64,000 nucleotides of DNA, taken from assembly GCA_965662355.1 (NCBI GenBank), contig CBFIHP010000010.1, forward strand, positions 62,001 through 126,000, given 5' to 3'. Below the pieces are notes generated by a model. That model searched no databases and was not told the DNA's origin. It saw only the letters and a program-made list of their open reading frames with translations. The stretch comes from GCA-2683825 sp965662355. Its GTDB lineage: Bacteria; Planctomycetota; UBA1135; GCA-002686595. Position numbers and translations under genes: made by a program. This document shows, in pieces, positions 34,085 to 42,303 of the stretch; the stretch's first letter is position 1; each line of letters starts with the position of its first letter.

Positions 34085-34193
34085 GTCTTTGGCGGTTTAG
34101 GCAGGGAGGGGGCCCCTGAACAGCCGTATCCGAAGGTGGGATCTACAGACACCGTCGACAACGCGCCCCACCTGGCGAATAGCGAGCGCGAAG

Positions 34194-35486
34194 CTACATC
34201 GCTCGGCGTTCTTCGAGCCACGCGGCAAGCAACGGTGCGGCGGCTTCGGCGGGGAGGGCGTCCAGGACTCGCGCGCCGCTCTTCGAGAGTTCCTGTAGCG
34301 CGCGACGACGGTCTTGGGCTAGCTCGAGGGCGCAGGCGCGCAGGAGAGGGGCTTCGTCGAGATTCTCTGCGGCCAGGCGCAGGGATGGGTCGTCCAGGGC
34401 CGCGAACACCACACGATGGCGGCGGGAACGGGCGCTGAGGGCCTTGCGTTGGACTTCGATGGAGAGCGGGTCGGCGACGTCGGAAAGGACGAGCACGGTC
34501 GCACGACGCCGGTGGTGTATGGCCAGCTCGCGCAACGCGTTCGCCAGGTCCGCCTCGAGGGTGCTCGGTTGTTGATCGAAGAGCGCACGAGAGAGCCGTT
34601 TGAGTTGAAGAGCTCCCCTGGCCGGTGCGACGAACCCGCGTAGTCCCTGCTCGAAGACCGCGGCACCGACACGGTCCCCTTTGGAGAGCGCGACGGCAGC
34701 CAGTTCGAGAGCAGCATCGAGTGCCCAGTCCAGCTTCGTCCAACCGCGCAATTCGCCCTCGGTGGTGGTAGCGCGCATGCGCCGCCCTCCGTCGATCAGG
34801 AGGAAAAGCTCCTGGCCGCGCTCGACCTGGTACTGTCGAACCATCGGTTTGCCACGCCGCGCAAAAGCCTTCCAATCGATACGGCGGACATCGTCGCCGT
34901 GGACGTATTCGCGAATGGATTCGAATTCGTTGGCACCTCCGTGACGACGCAACCGGCGTACACCGAGATCCTGCCAGCGATCGCTCGCCGCCAGCCGCAG
35001 GGTTTGCGACAGATTCTGGAGAGCGGGTTCGACCGCAAGCGCTTGATCGCCGCGGTAACGCGTGGAGCGTTGCAGCAAACCCAGGCGCGAAGTGAGAAAG
35101 ATGCGGAGATCGCCGAAGCGATACTCACCCCGGCGGCCGCAAACGTAGCGCCGGAGTAATTCGCAACGACCGGATGCATCCATTTGTGCCCTGTCCGGCC
35201 CCTCGGACGGGTCGTTTCTGATGCCCTGGACCCGAAAGGCCAACGGGAATTCCTCGTGCACCTCGACGCACAGCCCTTTGGCAGCGACCGAGTGAAGCTC
35301 GATTCGCCGTTCGAAGTGGCGCGACAGCCCCACGCGCTCGGGCAGGGTGCGGCGCACGGCCAGTCGCGACGGGCTCGGCGTCAAGAACGCGTCGAGAAGC
35401 GTGGCCAGGACAAACAGGGCATCGAGCACGAGGACGGCCGTCCGGAGTCCCTCGAAGAGAAAGCCCAGGGCGGAGAGGACCATCAC
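34194..35486 (-). CDS. DUF58 von Willebrand A-like protein
   Basis: 430 residues from the GTG at 35486. The reading frame continues 13 codons upstream to a CTG at 35525 that overlaps the MoxR stop (CTGA) and would read LIPTTRALWFGGA, the usual DUF58 N-terminus, so a CTG start is possible. Two N-terminal helices precede a beta-rich part; SIREYVHGDDVRRIDWKAFA near residue 190 is the DUF58 hallmark (Y-x-x-GD-x-x-R-x-I-x-W). The vWA domain begins FLLIDGGRRM near 230, where the MIDAS DxSxS serines are lost. It probably works with the MoxR ATPase encoded upstream, in line with MoxR-vWA chaperone pairs. Confidence 0.86.
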   Translation of the reverse strand: MMVLSALGFLFEGLRTAVLVLDALFVLATLLDAFLTPSPSRLAVRRTLPERVGLSRHFERRIELHSVAAKGLCVEVHEEFPLAFRVQGIRNDPSEGPDRAQMDASGRCELLRRYVCGRRGEYRFGDLRIFLTSRLGLLQRSTRYRGDQALAVEPALQNLSQTLRLAASDRWQDLGVRRLRRHGGANEFESIREYVHGDDVRRIDWKAFARRGKPMVRQYQVERGQELFLLIDGGRRMRATTTEGELRGWTKLDWALDAALELAAVALSKGDRVGAAVFEQGLRGFVAPARGALQLKRLSRALFDQQPSTLEADLANALRELAIHHRRRATVLVLSDVADPLSIEVQRKALSARSRRHRVVFAALDDPSLRLAAENLDEAPLLRACALELAQDRRRALQELSKSGARVLDALPAEAAAPLLAAWLEERRAM

Positions 35487-35521
35487 GGCCCCACCGAACC
35501 ACAGCGCCCGTGTGGTGGGAA

Positions 35522-36574
35522 TCAGCGCGGAACCTCCACGCGATCGAGGATGCGGGACAGCACATCGTCCGCCACGACCCCTTCGATCTCCTCCGCCGGA
35601 TCGAGAGCAACACGATGTCGCAGCGCGGGCAAGAAAATGTCCTTGATGTCATCGGTCGTCACATAGTCGCGCCCGCGCAGCGCCGCATGAGCCTTGGCCC
35701 CACGCAGCAACATGACGCCGGCGCGCGGACTGGCTCCGAGAACCAGGGACGGCGAGTTTCTCGTCTCTTCGAAAAGGCGCACGAGATACGCAGGCAGATC
35801 CTCGCGAACCTCGACCGTTTCGATGCAATCGCGGGCACGCTGGAAGTCCTCGGGGCTGACGACCGTCTGGACACCCAGCTCGGCGGGCCCGGCGGACGGT
35901 GAACGCTTGTGGGCCTCCGCGAGCAGGCGCGCTTCGAGTTCGGGCAGAGGATAGGTGACCTGAATCTTGAAGAGGAAGCGATCGAGCTGCGCCTCGGGAA
36001 GGGGATACGTCCCTTCGTGCTCGATCGGATTCATCGTCGCGAAGACGCAAAAGTCCGCGGGCAAGGTGTGGCACTCACCGTCGATCGTGACCGCCCCTTC
36101 CTGCATCGCCTCGAGCAACGCGGATTGGGTCTTGGCCGGAGCACGATTGATCTCATCGCAGAGCACGAAGCGAGCGAAGATCGGCCCCGGACGGAAGCGA
36201 AACTCGCCGTCGCCAGGGTGGAAGATGCTCGTGCCCATCACATCCGCAGGCATCAGATCGGGCGTGAACTGAATCCGCGCAAACGAGCCGCCGAGGGCCT
36301 GTGCCAGGGTGCGGACAAAGAGCGTCTTCGCCACACCGGGCGGCCCCTCCAACAGCACGTGGCCCCCCGCAAGGAGCGCCGCCAGGGCAAAGTCGAGCTC
36401 GGCTTGCATGCCGACGAGGCACGCGCTGGCGGAAGCCCGGACCTTGGCTGCGAGCTCGGTCGCCGGGGCCACGGCGGAGGACGTCCCGGACTCGCTGGAA
36501 GCGTCCAGCTCTCCCCAGCCCGCCGGTTCGTGGAGCGCCTCGCGTGACTCTTCTCGTTCTTCTGTTTCGTCCAT
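35522..36574 (-). CDS. MoxR-family AAA+ ATPase
   Basis: 350 residues: a charged 30-residue head, then Walker A GPPGVAKTLFVRTLAQALGG near residue 79, Walker B FVLCDEINRAPAKTQSALLE near 137, sensor 1 FATMNPIEHEGTYPLPEAQ near 183, and a lid domain with GASPRAGVMLLRGAKAHAAL. MoxR ATPases act as cytoplasmic chaperones that insert metals or assemble complexes together with vWA partners; the DUF58 gene directly downstream is the expected partner. It sits 24 bp after the DUF4350 gene within a five-gene run. Confidence 0.93.
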   Translation of the reverse strand: MDETEEREESREALHEPAGWGELDASSESGTSSAVAPATELAAKVRASASACLVGMQAELDFALAALLAGGHVLLEGPPGVAKTLFVRTLAQALGGSFARIQFTPDLMPADVMGTSIFHPGDGEFRFRPGPIFARFVLCDEINRAPAKTQSALLEAMQEGAVTIDGECHTLPADFCVFATMNPIEHEGTYPLPEAQLDRFLFKIQVTYPLPELEARLLAEAHKRSPSAGPAELGVQTVVSPEDFQRARDCIETVEVREDLPAYLVRLFEETRNSPSLVLGASPRAGVMLLRGAKAHAALRGRDYVTTDDIKDIFLPALRHRVALDPAEEIEGVVADDVLSRILDRVEVPR

Positions 36575-36598
36575 TCGATTCTCTCCCGTGGTGGCATC

Positions 36599-37954
36599 CT
36601 ACCGCGCGGATGTACGATCCTTCGAAGCCCTTCTCGACGTAGCAACGAGCACTCGTTCCAGGAGCGCAAGCTCGTACCCGACCCTCTCGAAAGCCTGACG
36701 GTCCCGCGGAGGCTCGTCGAGGAGCAAGGAGCGGGCCTTCTCGTTCGCCTCGCTGCCAACCCCTGCTCGCGGAGCAAGAACCGACAGCACTTTGTCGACG
36801 TCTACGGCTCGTATCTCCTCCGCGAACTCCGCCTCCTCGCCGCGCAATCCGGCCCGCTGCGCAAGGCGTCGCATGATTCCTCGACGAAGAAACGTGGCCA
36901 GGAGGTCCCAGCGTCCCCGCCTCGCTAGGATTCCGGCAAAGCCACGGGCACGGGCGAGGGGAGAGATGTTCTCGAAGACCTCCGGGTCGCGGATGAAGGG
37001 CCCGACCCAGACCGCACGCCAAAAGAGAAGCAGCGCGAACAGCGCCAGGTGCACCGTGAAAAGCAACGACTTCGGGGCCAAGGCCAGCTCGAGGGGTGAC
37101 TTCGGCGCCCACAAACCGAGGGCATATTCGTCGAAGTAAACAGGACCTATCGGGGCAAACGACTCGACCATCCGCACGAGCAGAAGCGCAGCCTCTCCCT
37201 CCGCGATCGCAGCGTTGCGAAAGGGATCCACTTGCGAACTCATGAGGACAAGTTGTCCACGCTCGATTTCGAGCACGAAGGCGATCGGCCGATCCTCCTC
37301 ATCGGCGAGGAGAATCTCGAAGCTCATCCCGCGGGTCTCCGCCCAGGCGGCGTCGGGACGGGGCCAGAGCGGCCAGTTCAGCTCGAACGCCTCCCCGGTC
37401 GCCAGGAACGCCGTCTGGGCTTCGAGCCCTTCTGACTCTTCCTCTTCCTCAGGCTCTTCCTCGGGCTCTTGCTCTGATTCTTCCTCGGGCTCTTGCTCCT
37501 CGCGCAATCGAACGAGAGGAGTCAGCTCGAGAGTCTCGCCGAAGAACTCCAGGAGTTCCGGTTCCGCGTGGACGACGATCGTCCCGCCCTCCTCGATGTA
37601 GCGCAGGTAATGTCGTTGATCGCGCAGGCCACGCCCGGAGCTCGCCTCGGCCCCCTCCGGATCCGCCCGCGTCCCGATGACCATGGGCGGGGGCGGCACG
37701 TCCGCAAGCAGAAGCATGCTTCCCTCCGCGACTCTTTCGACACCGAGCCGGCCGGGCTCCTTGGTCCATCCCCGGCTGTCGAAACCCAGCGCGCCCAGCA
37801 ACCGATACGCTGCCCGACGCCCCCCGTTTTCGGCGGAAAACGCACTGCCCGTGCGCTCGATGGGTTGTGAAGCACCGCCCAGGAGGACTCCACCGATGAT
37901 GAGCACCAGAAGGAACCCAAGAAGAATCAAACGAACTAGCCCGCCGTGTTTCAC
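36599..37954 (-). CDS. DUF4350-type membrane protein with acidic tract
   Basis: 451 residues. An N-terminal helix (LVRLILLGFLLVLIIGGVL) leads to an extracytoplasmic domain with NGGRRAAYRLLGALGFDSR and YIEEGGTIVVHAEPELLEFF, matching the DUF4350 (GATase-like) layout. A second helix (LLFTVHLALFALLLFWRAVW, near residue 300) precedes a cytoplasmic helical tail. An almost purely Glu/Pro/Ser tract of about 35 residues (about 148-180) interrupts the domain and is encoded by short GGCTCTTCCTC-like DNA repeats at 37425-37505. It overlaps the DUF4129 stop by 4 bp (ATGA) and precedes moxR by 24 bp. Confidence 0.75.
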   Translation of the reverse strand: MKHGGLVRLILLGFLLVLIIGGVLLGGASQPIERTGSAFSAENGGRRAAYRLLGALGFDSRGWTKEPGRLGVERVAEGSMLLLADVPPPPMVIGTRADPEGAEASSGRGLRDQRHYLRYIEEGGTIVVHAEPELLEFFGETLELTPLVRLREEQEPEEESEQEPEEEPEEEEESEGLEAQTAFLATGEAFELNWPLWPRPDAAWAETRGMSFEILLADEEDRPIAFVLEIERGQLVLMSSQVDPFRNAAIAEGEAALLLVRMVESFAPIGPVYFDEYALGLWAPKSPLELALAPKSLLFTVHLALFALLLFWRAVWVGPFIRDPEVFENISPLARARGFAGILARRGRWDLLATFLRRGIMRRLAQRAGLRGEEAEFAEEIRAVDVDKVLSVLAPRAGVGSEANEKARSLLLDEPPRDRQAFERVGYELALLERVLVATSRRASKDRTSAR

Positions 37955-38571
37955 GCCGCGCCCTCCGTTTCTTCGTGGGCCAGGTCGACCAGCTCGGAAG
38001 CGATCAGCCCTTCCATCCGGTCGAGATCCTGCGCCCGAACCGCCTCCCGACCGAATTCCTTGGACTCGTACTCCTCAACGAGCGAACCCAGAACTTCACG
38101 AACCTCGGGTGAGGGCTGTCCGCGTCGAAGCAACTCGCGATTCGTCCATGCCGCTCGAAACGCGAGTCCGTCCTTGCGGCTGAAACCAACCAGCATGGCA
38201 TGCAGATAGAGGCGTAGGGCGGCTTGAAGATCTCCGCGCGCACGAGCCGTCTTTCCCGCTCGAACCAACTGCCGGGCGCGTTCGAGTGCGGAGGTAGCGT
38301 GCCCCACCTCTTGCGAGCCGACGTCCCTCCTGGCACGAAGCGTGCGGATCCAGAGCACGACGTAGGCAATCGTGCCGGCCAAGAGCACAGCCAGTAACAA
38401 CCCTCGAAAAAAATCCGCGAGGCCCAGGACCTCACCGAACTCGAAGTGCGCCGACAACCAATCCCAGATCTCGTTCCAGAACGTACGTTCCTCGGTGAAC
38501 TCGGGTCCCCCGAGGATGTCATCCAGGGTGGTCTCGACGAGCTCCGGAGTCATGGCGCCTGCTTGATTCAC
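37951..38571 (-). CDS. DUF4129-type single-pass membrane protein
   Basis: 206 residues from a GTG at 38571 that overlaps the preceding stop (GTGA); the longer frame upstream is antisense-like sequence inside the neighbour. An extracytoplasmic head (ILGGPEFTEERTFWNEIWDW), one helix (FFRGLLLAVLLAGTIAYVVL) and a cytoplasmic DUF4129 domain: GDLQAALRLYLHAMLVGFSR and AAWTNRELLRRG near residue 145, then LGSLVEEYESKEFG. The domain is related to transglutaminase-like membrane proteins that also occur with MoxR and DUF58. Its stop overlaps the DUF4350 start by 4 bp. Confidence 0.78.
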   Translation of the reverse strand: MNQAGAMTPELVETTLDDILGGPEFTEERTFWNEIWDWLSAHFEFGEVLGLADFFRGLLLAVLLAGTIAYVVLWIRTLRARRDVGSQEVGHATSALERARQLVRAGKTARARGDLQAALRLYLHAMLVGFSRKDGLAFRAAWTNRELLRRGQPSPEVREVLGSLVEEYESKEFGREAVRAQDLDRMEGLIASELVDLAHEETEGAA

Positions 38572-39488
38572 GTGGCAGGCTCCGCTTCTTCTTGCGGCAG
38601 CTCGCGTTCCACCTGGCGCAGGTGCAGCTCGAGATCGAAGCCTTCCTTTCGAAAACGCAGGTCGAAGTAGTGGACCGTGGCCGCCGCGGCGATCATCGAA
38701 GAGGTGACGGCCGCCAGGAAGGCGTTGATGAGGATGAAGATGACCTGCAGCCCGTCGCCCTGGGTTCCGATCGCCTGCGCGAGCGCGTCTCGGACCTCGG
38801 GAAAGCCCCAGGCCCCCACGACCGAAGCCAACATGGCTCCGAACACCAGGCGCGCCACGAGGAACCAGAGCAGAAAACGACCGAGAGTCCCCCATCCCCG
38901 AGCGAGCTGCAGGGCCCGCGGAAGCGCATGGCTCCAGACCCCGAAGAACACACCCTTGCGCCGGGGTAGGGTCTCGAAGACCAGGATCGGCGGCACCAGG
39001 ACGACGACCCACATCACGACGAAGTGTGGAATGACCAAGCACACGGCCGCCAGGCTCGCGATCAAGAGCAGGGGAATCAGACCGAAGAGGACCCCAGGTA
39101 GAACCCGAAAGAAGAGCCCGAAGAGCCCCGGCGCCGGTTGATCGAAGTACCGCCGTCCGACGATGTAACTGCACAGGGTAAAGGCGATCGCCTCCGGGAT
39201 GATCTGGGCGAAAGCCGTCGAGAACAAGGCCCCGAAATCCTCTCTGCCGATGAAGCGCTCCGTCCAGATCGTGACGGGCAGCCAGACGAGCATCGCCGTC
39301 CCGACACACACCCCGAAACACGAGAGCAAGGTCTCGAGGGACACGTCGAGAATGGCCCCCGAGCTGAGTTGAACGCGGGCGAACGAGGCGGAGATTCCAG
39401 CGGTTGGCCCAGGTTGGGAGCGAATGTCGCTCCCTCGAAGGGCCAGGGCCGGCGTGAGCTCCTGGGTCGTCTTCCGAATCCCGGCCAC
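38568..39488 (-). CDS. Multipass membrane protein of the MoxR/DUF58 cluster
   Basis: 306 residues with about six long hydrophobic helices, e.g. LLSCFGVCVGTAMLVWLPVT, GLIPLLLIASLAAVCLVIPH and HFVVMWVVVLVPPILVFETL, and a short charged tail. YFDLRFRKEGFDLELHL near residue 278 is typical of the glycerophosphodiester-phosphodiesterase membrane-domain-like proteins that accompany DUF4129/DUF4350/MoxR genes. No hydrolase motif is visible, so enzymatic activity is not implied. It starts 9 bp after the patatin-like gene and is coupled to DUF4129 by GTGA. Confidence 0.7.
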   Translation of the reverse strand: MAGIRKTTQELTPALALRGSDIRSQPGPTAGISASFARVQLSSGAILDVSLETLLSCFGVCVGTAMLVWLPVTIWTERFIGREDFGALFSTAFAQIIPEAIAFTLCSYIVGRRYFDQPAPGLFGLFFRVLPGVLFGLIPLLLIASLAAVCLVIPHFVVMWVVVLVPPILVFETLPRRKGVFFGVWSHALPRALQLARGWGTLGRFLLWFLVARLVFGAMLASVVGAWGFPEVRDALAQAIGTQGDGLQVIFILINAFLAAVTSSMIAAAATVHYFDLRFRKEGFDLELHLRQVERELPQEEAEPAT

Positions 39489-39497
39489 AGAAGCTGC

Positions 39498-40640
39498 CTA
39501 CAAGTTGCCCAGGTGGATCGCTGCCGTCGGACAGTTACGCGCGCAAGCGTGGTCGCGGGTGCATTCGTAATTACGCTGCTTGCGCACCTCGGCCGGTTGG
39601 GCCTGTCCCCAGAAAGCGTCGGTCTCGCAAACCATCTCGCAGTTGCCGCATCCGATGCAGGCCTCCGAGTCGATCCGGATCGAGACGTAGTCGCGCGGAG
39701 TGACAGGACAGGACATGCCGTCCTCGAGAACCTGATCCTGAATGAGCCGCCGAGTACCGGCGTGCGAGGTCAGCACGCGAATCGTCTCATCTTCGCCGAG
39801 TTTCATCACGTCCGAGACGTTCTGGAATTCGAAGCGCGCCAGGTGGCCGACCTTCGGCTGAATGAGCACGGTATTGCTATCAGCATGCATGTGCAGGAGC
39901 TGCTCGACGATCACCTCCTCGGCGATCTCGAACGAGCGGTACAGCGTCCCGACAGCACGGTTCTTGTAGTTCGGTGTCTTGAACGTGGCCTTGACCGTCA
40001 GGTCCACCGCGATGATCAGATCCGGTCGTAGGGCCTTCGCGAAACGCAGAGGCAAGGGATCGATGATCCCCCCATCCATGTAATGGTAGGCGCCGCGCTC
40101 GTAGGGCTCGAAGATGCCGGGCAAACAACACGAGGAGTAGACCGCGTCGAGCAACGATATATCGCGCATACCCGGCGAGCCCCAGAAAGCCATGCCGCCG
40201 GTCTCGAGGCACACCGCGTTGCAGAAGAAGGGCACCTCCAGGTTGTCGAAGTCCGCGTCGGGCAAGAGCTCGACCAGGCGATTCACGAAGTTCTTGCCGC
40301 TGTACACGCTCGACGCTCGCGGGCCCTTGAGAAGCAGCTTTACGACGTTCAGCTTGAAGTAGTCGTCCTTCTGCAACTTGGAGATGATCTGCTCCATCTC
40401 CTCGATGGACTGGCCGCCTGCGGCCATGGCGCCAATCAGAGCACCGATGGACGTCCCCACGATGGCGTCGTAGGTCAGCCCAAGGCGCCTCATAGCCTTC
40501 AGCACACCGATGTGGGCCATGCCGCGCATGCCCCCGCCCCCGAGAACCAGGACGGTCCGGGGCTGGGCCCGATCGAGGGGGACCGGGAGGGGCGGCGGAA
40601 AAGCCACGGGTTTTTGGGAATCTGATTGCTGGGAGTCCAA
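39498..40640 (-). CDS. Patatin-like phospholipase fused to a ferredoxin-like iron-sulfur domain
   Basis: 380 residues, cytoplasmic. Patatin/RssA-like domain (about 25-310): oxyanion loop GGGGMRGMAHIGVL near residue 33, nucleophile elbow VGTSIGALIG near 60 (GxSxG) and YMDGGIIDPLPL near 187 (catalytic Asp of the Ser-Asp dyad, DGG). The C-terminal 60 residues are a bacterial ferredoxin-type domain: CIGCGNCEMVC near residue 328 and CTRDHACARNCP near 358, seven cysteines in all, enough for one [4Fe-4S] cluster and perhaps a modified second. The phospholipase would act on membrane lipids; the cluster could provide redox sensing or electron transfer. It leads the DUF4129/DUF4350/MoxR/DUF58 run with a 9-bp gap. 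Confidence 0.86.
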   Translation of the reverse strand: MDSQQSDSQKPVAFPPPLPVPLDRAQPRTVLVLGGGGMRGMAHIGVLKAMRRLGLTYDAIVGTSIGALIGAMAAGGQSIEEMEQIISKLQKDDYFKLNVVKLLLKGPRASSVYSGKNFVNRLVELLPDADFDNLEVPFFCNAVCLETGGMAFWGSPGMRDISLLDAVYSSCCLPGIFEPYERGAYHYMDGGIIDPLPLRFAKALRPDLIIAVDLTVKATFKTPNYKNRAVGTLYRSFEIAEEVIVEQLLHMHADSNTVLIQPKVGHLARFEFQNVSDVMKLGEDETIRVLTSHAGTRRLIQDQVLEDGMSCPVTPRDYVSIRIDSEACIGCGNCEMVCETDAFWGQAQPAEVRKQRNYECTRDHACARNCPTAAIHLGNL

Positions 40641-40977
40641 GCGCCTGGAGCGACCGAAAGGCCGTTTGAGGTTCAGAGCAGACGCAGTTGGGGCCCCGGA
40701 TTCAAGGAAACGGTCGATCCATCGGGGAATCGTTCTTCATCGAGCGGGATTCCTCGGGCCAACGGGGTTCCATCGGCCCTCTCGGAGAACGAAAATGCGA
40801 TTCTCGCCGCTCCTGGACTCGGGCTCCGGGCCGCAACGGCCGATGTACGCCCCGCAGGTCCGCCGTTGCGCCGAGCCGTATGGAGGACCTGGCCTTGAAA
40901 GTGGGCACCATCAACCGGCCCCAAAGAACGCCCGGGAGAACTCCCGGATACCGATTAGAAGAACAAAGGATGAGCGC
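40641..40977. other. Divergent intergenic region upstream of patatin and beta-oxidation genes
   Basis: 337 bp with no supported gene; the open frames in it have coding-unlike composition and no family features. It must hold the promoters of both flanking units. I see no clear -35/-10 or -24/-12 match. A short inverted repeat at 40932-40947 and a good Shine-Dalgarno (AAAGGATGAG) before the GTG at 40978 are the only marked elements. Confidence 0.6.
40932..40947 (+). promoter_or_regulatory. Inverted repeat in the 5' leader of the beta-oxidation operon
   Basis: CCGGGA-GAAC-TCCCGG is a perfect 6-bp palindrome with a four-base spacer, 30 bp upstream of the thiolase start and just before its ribosome-binding site. 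It could be an operator half-site pair for a FadR/TetR-type regulator or a small mRNA hairpin. There is no T run, so termination is unlikely. Confidence 0.35.
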
Positions 40978-42303
40978 GTGACGACCGACGGAACCAGTAT
41001 CGACGGCACCAGAATCGTCCTGGCGGCGGGCCTTCGGCTTCCCCAGGCCCGCGCCGGCGGGGTCTACATGCAGGAAGATGCGGGCCACCTCGGCGCCCGC
41101 GCCGCTCGCGAACTGATCGCCCAGACGGGCGTCGACCCGAGCACCATCGACGAGGTCATCGTCGGTTGTGCGGGCCCGCCCCACGATCAGGCGAACGTCG
41201 CGCGGGTCATCGCACTGCGCGCCGGGATCCCCCGCTCGGTCCCGGCCCACACGGTCGCTCGCAACTGCGCGAGCGGTATGCAGGCGGTGACGACGGCCGC
41301 CACGGAGATCCAGGCGGGCAACGGCAGCCTGTATCTTTGCATGGGAGTCGAGGTCATGAGCCAATACCCCCTGCTCTTCAACCGAAAGGCCGTGGGCTTT
41401 TTCGGGCGCCTCGCCAAGGCCCGTTCGCTCGGGCAGCGCCTGGGAGCCCTGGCAAGCTTTCGCCCGGCCTTCATGGCGCCCCGCATCGCGATCTCCGAGG
41501 GCCTCACGGATCCGACCTGCGGCATGATCATGGGCTCGACGGCCGAGGTCCTCGCCCGCGACTTCGGTATCACGCGTGAAGAGGCCGACGCCTACGCACT
41601 CGAAAGCCACCAACGCGCGCGTATCGCCCGCGAAGCCGGACGCTTCGCCCGCGAGATCCTGCCCCATCTTCCTCAAGGTGCCAAGAAGAAGGCGAGCTCG
41701 ATGGTCCATGACGACGGCATTCGCGACGACCAATCGATGGAGCGCCTGGCCAAGCTGCGGCCCTACTTTGAGCGGCCCGACGGCACCGTCACGGTCGGCA
41801 ACGCCTGCGGGATCACCGACGGCGCCTGCGCCATCTTCGTCGCCTCCGAGGAGCGTGCCCGTTCGCTCGGCCTTACGCCCCTCGCGCGGCTGAAGAGCTA
41901 TGCCTGGGCCGGCTGCGATCCCTCGCGCATGGGCCTGGGCCCCGTGTATTCCAGCGCCAAGGCCATGTCGCGCGCCGGAGTCGAGCTCTCCGACATGGGA
42001 GCGATTGAAATCAACGAAGCCTTCGCGGCGCAGGTCCTCGCCTGCACGCGAGCTTTCGAAAGTGTCGAGTTCGCCACCAGCGAGCTGGGTCGCACGAAGC
42101 CCCTGGGCAAGGTGGATCCAGCGATCCTGAACAAGAACGGCGGTGCCATCGCCCTCGGCCATCCGGTCGGCAGCACCGGTGCACGCCTGCTCTTGACGAC
42201 GGCGCACGAACTCGAAGAATCGGACAAGGAACTGGGCTTGGCGACGCTCTGCATCGGTGGCGGTCAGGGTGGAGCCTGCGTACTGGAAAGGTGGGCAGCG
42301 TGA
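40978..42303 (+). CDS. Thiolase (acetyl-CoA C-acyltransferase, FadI/FadA-like)
   Basis: 441 residues from the GTG at 40978, preceded by AAAGGATGAG at good spacing; the frame is open further upstream without coding character. It cleaves 3-ketoacyl-CoA with CoA to give acetyl-CoA. Catalytic motifs: NCASGMQAV near residue 97 (acyl-accepting Cys), NEAFAAQVLA near 347, NGGAIALGHPVGSTGARLL near 385 (His) and CIGGGQGGACVLE near 425 (second Cys). Followed by the hydratase/dehydrogenase, overlapping by GTGA, as in trifunctional-protein operons where thiolase and FadJ-type subunits associate. Confidence 0.93.
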   Translation: MTTDGTSIDGTRIVLAAGLRLPQARAGGVYMQEDAGHLGARAARELIAQTGVDPSTIDEVIVGCAGPPHDQANVARVIALRAGIPRSVPAHTVARNCASGMQAVTTAATEIQAGNGSLYLCMGVEVMSQYPLLFNRKAVGFFGRLAKARSLGQRLGALASFRPAFMAPRIAISEGLTDPTCGMIMGSTAEVLARDFGITREEADAYALESHQRARIAREAGRFAREILPHLPQGAKKKASSMVHDDGIRDDQSMERLAKLRPYFERPDGTVTVGNACGITDGACAIFVASEERARSLGLTPLARLKSYAWAGCDPSRMGLGPVYSSAKAMSRAGVELSDMGAIEINEAFAAQVLACTRAFESVEFATSELGRTKPLGKVDPAILNKNGGAIALGHPVGSTGARLLLTTAHELEESDKELGLATLCIGGGQGGACVLERWAA

